Source of the DNA: Ruminococcus sp. CAG:563
Lineage (GTDB): Bacteria > Bacillota > Clostridia > Oscillospirales > Acutalibacteraceae
Length of the DNA: 40,325 nucleotides
Assembly (NCBI GenBank): GCA_000434915.1
Contig: FR882088.1
Location: 165,950 to 206,274 of the forward strand
Direction of reading: 5' to 3'
In this document: one piece after another, positions 37,189-40,325 of the stretch
How the letters are laid out: each line of letters begins with the position of its first letter
Position numbering within the stretch: the first letter of the stretch is position 1
Made by a program: the position numbers and the translations under genes
Notes under the pieces: generated by a model
Database searches by the model: none
Told to the model about the DNA's origin: nothing
Seen by the model: the letters and a program-made list of their open reading frames with translations, nothing else

Positions 37189-39132
37189 ATGAAAGATTTT
37201 AGATTAAGACAGGTACACCTTGATTTCCACACTTCGCCGCTCATTCCCGATGTCGGCGCAAAGTTTGATAAAAAAGCGTGGCAGGAAACGCTGAAGCTGG
37301 GTCATGTTGATTCAATTACAGTTTTTTCAAAGTGCCATCACGGCTTTTCATATCACCCGACAAAGGTAAACACAATGAATCCGACGCTGAAATTTGACCT
37401 GCTCAAGGCACAGCTTGAAGCATGCGAGGAAATCGGAGTTCGTGCTCCGGTATATATTTCGGCAGGCTTTGATGAAAAGGATGCGGTTGAGCATCACGAT
37501 TGGGTGAGAGTAAACCCATCGGATATTGGTAAAGCTCCCGATTTCACCCAGGCAGGCTACCATCTGATGTGTTTCAACACGGCTTATCTTGATAAGCTCA
37601 TTGCCGAGATTGAAGAGGTCATGGTAAACTATAATCCGTGCGAAATCTTTCTTGATATCGTCGGAGAACCGATGTGCTGCTGTGAAAAGTGTTGTGCGGA
37701 TATGACGGCTGCCGGCCTTGATTACAACAATCTTAAAGATGTTGAAGCTTTTGGCAAAAAGGTATATCGCAACTATCTTGACAGGGTAGAGGAAGCGGTA
37801 CATAAGCACAATCCGGAAACAATAATTTTCCAAAACTCCGGTCATGTTTCCAAGGGTAGACCTGATTTGATTGATACGATTGAATGTCTTGAGCTGGAGA
37901 GCCTCCCGACAGGCGGCTGGGGATATGACCATTTTCCGATGTCTGCGGCATATGCGAGAACGAAGCGAGATTGCTTCCTCGGCATGACGGGTAAATTTCA
38001 CCGAACATGGGGCGAATTCGGCGGATTTAAGCACCCTAACGCACTGCGCTATGAAACGGCACTTTCCCTTGCCGAGGGCGGCGGATGCTCAATCGGCGAT
38101 CAGATGCACCCGGAGGGACTTCTCAATAAATCGACCTATGGACTTATCGGAAAAGCTTACGCCGAGGTCGAAGCGAAAGAGCCGTGGTGCAAGGGAGCAA
38201 GGTATATTGCCGATATTGCTGTTCTTGCCGCAGAGTGCATAAAAGGCAGAGACGAGGGCGGTTGGTACGATGCAGGCGCAAACCGAATTCTTCTTGAAAC
38301 GAACAGATTGTATAATTTCATCGACCTTGATGAGGATTTTACGAAGTATAAAATGCTTATTTTGCCGGATATTTGGAAGTTTGACGAAAGGCTTAAATCG
38401 AAAATAAACGATTACCTTGCAAAGGGCGGCAAATTGCTTCTTTCCGGCGTATCGGGTCTTGATGATAATAATGAATTCTGCGTTGATACCGGTGTCAAGT
38501 TTATCGGTGAAAATGAATTCAGACCTACATATTTTATTCCCGAATTTGATACGGTGAACGGAAAAACCGAATACCTTATGCGTGCCGTAAACTATCGCTT
38601 TGATAATATTGACGCCGAAATCGTCGCAAACGGACAGAATCCGTATTTTAACCGTACCGCAGAGCATTTTTGTTCGCATCAGCACGCTCCGAATGACCGA
38701 AGCCTTACCTATCCTACCGCTGCAATCAAGGGCAATATCGCTTATATCGGCTGGGACATTTTCAGAGGCTATGCGGAGTCCGGCGATTTCCATATTAAGG
38801 AGCTTGTCGCATACGTTATTGAACGGCTTATGAACGGCGATTTCACGATTGAAAGCTCCGTTCCGGATAAAGGTATCGTTACACTTCTTCAGCAGAATGA
38901 CAGAAAAATCGTTCATCTTCTTTATGTACACACAACGGTGCGTGGCAAGGACACGGAAGTAATCGAGGATGTTGTGCCGCTTTATAATGTCAATGTCAGT
39001 GTGAAATGCGACAAACCCGAAAAGGTTATTCTTGTTCCGCAGAATGAAGAAATTGACTTCACCTATGCTGACGGAAAGGTTTCTTTCACCGTCCCGAAAG
39101 TGGAAATTCATCAGATGATTTCTATTGAGTAA
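37189..39132 (+). CDS. Glycoside hydrolase-like protein (GH-A-type barrel with GH42-type trimerisation domain)
   Basis: A 647-residue cytoplasmic protein; start set by GGAGG before ATG 37189. Residues about 1-340 form a TIM barrel (RQVHLDFHTSPLIPDVG; DSITVFSKCHHGFSYHP; EIFLDIVGEPMCCCEKC; RTWGEFGGFKHPNALRYE). About 350-560 resembles the GH42 trimerisation domain (YNFIDLDEDFTKYKMLILPD; GGKLLLSG), and the end is a beta domain (EKVILVPQNEEI). The cluster C-C-C-E-K-C-C may bind metal. It is similar to proteins labelled beta-galactosidase-trimerisation or alpha-L-fucosidase-like; the activity is not assignable. Confidence 0.7.
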   Translation: MKDFRLRQVHLDFHTSPLIPDVGAKFDKKAWQETLKLGHVDSITVFSKCHHGFSYHPTKVNTMNPTLKFDLLKAQLEACEEIGVRAPVYISAGFDEKDAVEHHDWVRVNPSDIGKAPDFTQAGYHLMCFNTAYLDKLIAEIEEVMVNYNPCEIFLDIVGEPMCCCEKCCADMTAAGLDYNNLKDVEAFGKKVYRNYLDRVEEAVHKHNPETIIFQNSGHVSKGRPDLIDTIECLELESLPTGGWGYDHFPMSAAYARTKRDCFLGMTGKFHRTWGEFGGFKHPNALRYETALSLAEGGGCSIGDQMHPEGLLNKSTYGLIGKAYAEVEAKEPWCKGARYIADIAVLAAECIKGRDEGGWYDAGANRILLETNRLYNFIDLDEDFTKYKMLILPDIWKFDERLKSKINDYLAKGGKLLLSGVSGLDDNNEFCVDTGVKFIGENEFRPTYFIPEFDTVNGKTEYLMRAVNYRFDNIDAEIVANGQNPYFNRTAEHFCSHQHAPNDRSLTYPTAAIKGNIAYIGWDIFRGYAESGDFHIKELVAYVIERLMNGDFTIESSVPDKGIVTLLQQNDRKIVHLLYVHTTVRGKDTEVIEDVVPLYNVNVSVKCDKPEKVILVPQNEEIDFTYADGKVSFTVPKVEIHQMISIE

Positions 39133-39156
39133 GAAGTAATTTTGAGGAGAATAGAA

Positions 39157-39432
39157 ATGACAGAGCATGAAAAAATGCAAAGAGAAAAAATGTGCATTGA
39201 TAAGCCGGCAAACGGAGTCGATCCGCAGACGGATGCCGAAATAGCGAACAACCGCACACGTAACAATGTTTGTATCGGCAGGTGCCATAACATTCCGAAA
39301 GAGGGGAACTTCAAGGTCGGTGCAGAGTATGAGTATTCCTATATCATTGACGGTATCTATGTTATAGACGATAACGGTGACAGTATTGACTTTAATGATT
39401 ATACCTTCCTATGGTATTTCACAAAGCTGTAA
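39157..39432 (+). CDS. Small hypothetical protein (91 aa)
   Basis: GAGGAG lies before ATG 39157; the gene is 24 bases downstream of the glycosidase and likely cotranscribed. The product starts MTEHEKMQREKMCIDKPANG; residues 1-35 faintly resemble the Mac domain at the start of maltose/galactoside acetyltransferases. The rest (KVGAEYEYSYIIDGIYVIDDNGDSIDFNDY) is a compact, acidic, beta-rich stretch with many aromatics. There is no signal peptide. Function unknown; either a complete small protein or a fusion of an acetyltransferase stump with another domain. Confidence 0.65.
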   Translation: MTEHEKMQREKMCIDKPANGVDPQTDAEIANNRTRNNVCIGRCHNIPKEGNFKVGAEYEYSYIIDGIYVIDDNGDSIDFNDYTFLWYFTKL

Positions 39433-39436
39433 ATAC

Positions 39437-39480
39437 AAAAGAGCTATCAGATTTTTTGAACATCTGATAGCTCTTTACTT
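39437..39480 (+). terminator. Terminator after the small protein
   Basis: AAAGAGCTATCAGA/TCTGATAGCTCTTT, a 14-bp stem with an 11-base loop, followed by ACTTTTAC. Confidence 0.9.
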
Positions 39481-39498
39481 TTACAATAATTCAAATTA

Positions 39499-39589
39499 TG
39501 TTGCCATTTTGTTGCCAAAAAGCATATACAATCGGCAAAAGCCCAGTAAAATAAGGCTTTTTCACGGGTGTGAATTTATTCCCACTCGA
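39499..39589. other. Possible integration-site region: TGTTGCCA repeats and a guaA-3'-end-like sequence
   Basis: TGTTGCCA occurs at 39499-39506 and 39510-39517, spaced 11 bp, like integrase arm sites. At 39576-39589, TTATTCCCACTCGA is the reverse complement of codons for Val/Ile-Glu-Trp-Glu-stop as found at the end of guaA, a frequent target of integrative elements. It is enclosed by AGGCTTT/AAAGCCT (39554-39560 and 39591-39597). guaA itself is absent. The sequence is seen; the attachment-site reading is inference. Confidence 0.4.
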
Positions 39590-39616
39590 CAAAGCCTAAT
39601 CAATTTTGCTTAGAGA

Positions 39617-39664
39617 TTATTCTCTGTCGTATTCGTGGCGCTTTTGATTATTTGATGTATCCAT
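39617..39664 (-). pseudogene. Truncated small ORF, start of a plasmid/ICE-type protein
   Basis: ATG 39664 with upstream GG-rich AGGCAGGATAAT encodes MDTSNNQKRHEYDRE and a stop. The QKRHEYDRE wording resembles the start of small CopG-like or ICE proteins (KRHEYDxxN). With only 15 codons it is a remnant at best. Confidence 0.35.
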
Positions 39665-39687
39665 ATTATCCTGCCTATATGGGCTAA

Positions 39688-39718
39688 TGTTATCAGTTTG
39701 TTATCGGGGTTGATAACA
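39688..39718. repeat. Inverted repeat in the 39665-39830 gene-free stretch
   Basis: TGTTATCA (39688-39695) and TGATAACA (39711-39718), with a further TTATC between them. Perfect 8-bp arms. Role unknown; no other feature was recognised between 39719 and 39830. Confidence 0.5.
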
Positions 39719-39830
39719 CTTACCCTGTAGCTATGAATAATAGCAATCTATACCACTTCAAATTATAAGCGTTTTTGCTTAGAAAAGCAAGAGATTTTGT
39801 ATTATTATCAAACATATAGGCGTAGGTGGT

Positions 39831-40325
39831 TCATTCAGGAATTAATACATCTCCATCGGAGATTGTTGCCTTAAATACCGAAATTGCACCTGCAATGGTA
39901 TTACCTCTGGTCTTATCAATTTCGCCTTCATAGGAAATCTGTACTGTATCACCAACCTTGACAATTCCATAATCTACATAACGGGAGATGCGAAGGTCAT
40001 TTAGCAGAACCTTGTAGGTGATACCGTCTGGCCGAAATTGCACCTGCAATGGTGTTACCACTGGTTTCATCAATTTCGCCTTCATAGGAAATTTGCACGG
40101 TATCACCAACCTTGACAATTACATAATCTACATAACGGGAGATACGAAGGTCATTTAGCAGAACCTTGTAGGTGATACCGTCTGTCGGATTCTTGCACAG
40201 GATAGAATCATCCACCACGATATATTCTTCTGTAATCTCAATGATTGTACCGGCTACCGAGTTTCTGTACGGTTCATACTCTACTTCAGTGGAATTCTCT
40301 TTCGCATAATGGATAATCCTGCTTG
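39831..40325 (-). pseudogene. C-terminal part of an unknown protein, broken by a 154-bp tandem duplication
   Basis: From the right edge the minus strand reads KENSTEVEYEPYRNSVAG, then GTIIEITEEYIVVDDSIL, ...YKVLLNDLRISRYVDYVIVK and GDTVQISYEGEID, a small beta-barrel (DUF3221/OB-like) as seen at the ends of some membrane peptidases or lipoproteins. A 154-bp duplication then shifts frame, giving a stop at 39997. In the second copy the original frame continues through FKATISDGDVLIPE to a stop at 39831. Removing one copy restores a continuous reading. The N-terminal part lies outside the window. Confidence 0.6.
39878..40184. repeat. 154-bp imperfect tandem duplication
   Basis: Copies at 39878-40030 and 40032-40184 are offset by 154 bp and differ at about nine positions, five of them silent in the coding frame. 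Confidence 0.92.

Noticed and set aside
38089..39288. 399-codon minus ORF
   Set aside because: Antisense of the glycosidase-like gene; long only because of codon bias.
1..40325. CRISPR array
   Set aside because: No regularly spaced direct repeats with unique spacers; the only tandem repeats are 14, 31 and 154 bp pairs.

Overview
The window looks like chromosome from an anaerobic, spore-forming member of the Clostridia, probably Oscillospirales/Ruminococcaceae. The evidence is the rpmG-secE-nusG-rplK order, a SipL-like spore-coat gene with a sigma-E-type promoter, group III iron alcohol dehydrogenase, YhaM, type I glutamine synthetase without a separate adenylylation system in view, and strong GGAGG ribosome binding sites. 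This placement is inferred from gene content; no database search was possible. No CRISPR array, rRNA or insertion sequence was seen.

Layout. 1-1664: minus-strand ribosome/secretion/transcription operon (rpmG, secE, nusG, start of rplK) with a near-consensus promoter and two folded leaders. 1835-5242: a 53-residue hypothetical protein, then a plus operon (MltG-like lipoprotein, Sfp-type phosphopantetheinyl transferase, SGNH hydrolase), then a divergent pair (zinc-ribbon membrane protein and XRE repressor) sharing two matching palindromes. 5256-7433: murI and murD. 7641-9527: secreted ceramidase-like hydrolase. 9699-9877: tRNA-Thr and tRNA-Tyr. 10004-13918: hsp20, a PucR-type regulator, glnA and yfbR. 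14078-17846: yhaM, a secreted sphingomyelinase-like EEP enzyme, prmA and a second SGNH hydrolase. 17927-20760: iron alcohol dehydrogenase and a GPH sugar symporter. 20825-21815: manA, broken by a 31-bp tandem duplication. 21895-23322: a coiled-coil/leucine-rich-repeat protein whose promoter contains a perfect LexA (SOS) box. 23385-24914: the SipL-like gene. 25032-27796: GtrA, GT-C glycosyltransferase and a UbiA enzyme resembling polyprenyl-phosphate phosphoribosyltransferase. 27870-29867: a sugar isomerase and a Gfo/Idh/MocA dehydrogenase.

29936-37102 shows gene decay. It holds a proB fragment, an internally deleted NUDIX gene, an aldo/keto reductase stump and a MocR regulator lacking its C-terminus, among intact genes (GT-C enzyme, HD hydrolase, GH43, glycosyltransferase, MGMT-family protein, ECF S component). 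37189-39432 holds a GH42-like glycosidase and a small protein. After the terminator at 39437-39480 the character changes: paired repeats, a sequence matching the expected 3' end of guaA (a common integration target), a truncated small gene, and a frame-broken partial ORF with a 154-bp tandem duplication. I read this end as a mobile-element junction or remnant.

The observations most worth following are the SOS-controlled LRR gene, the twin-operator XRE/zinc-ribbon module, the folded leaders that begin at the predicted +1 (rpmG and gtrA), the secreted ceramidase-like and sphingomyelinase-like pair, the two 3n+1 tandem duplications that break genes (possibly assembly chimeras), and the possible sporulation link of the GtrA/GT-C/UbiA cluster.
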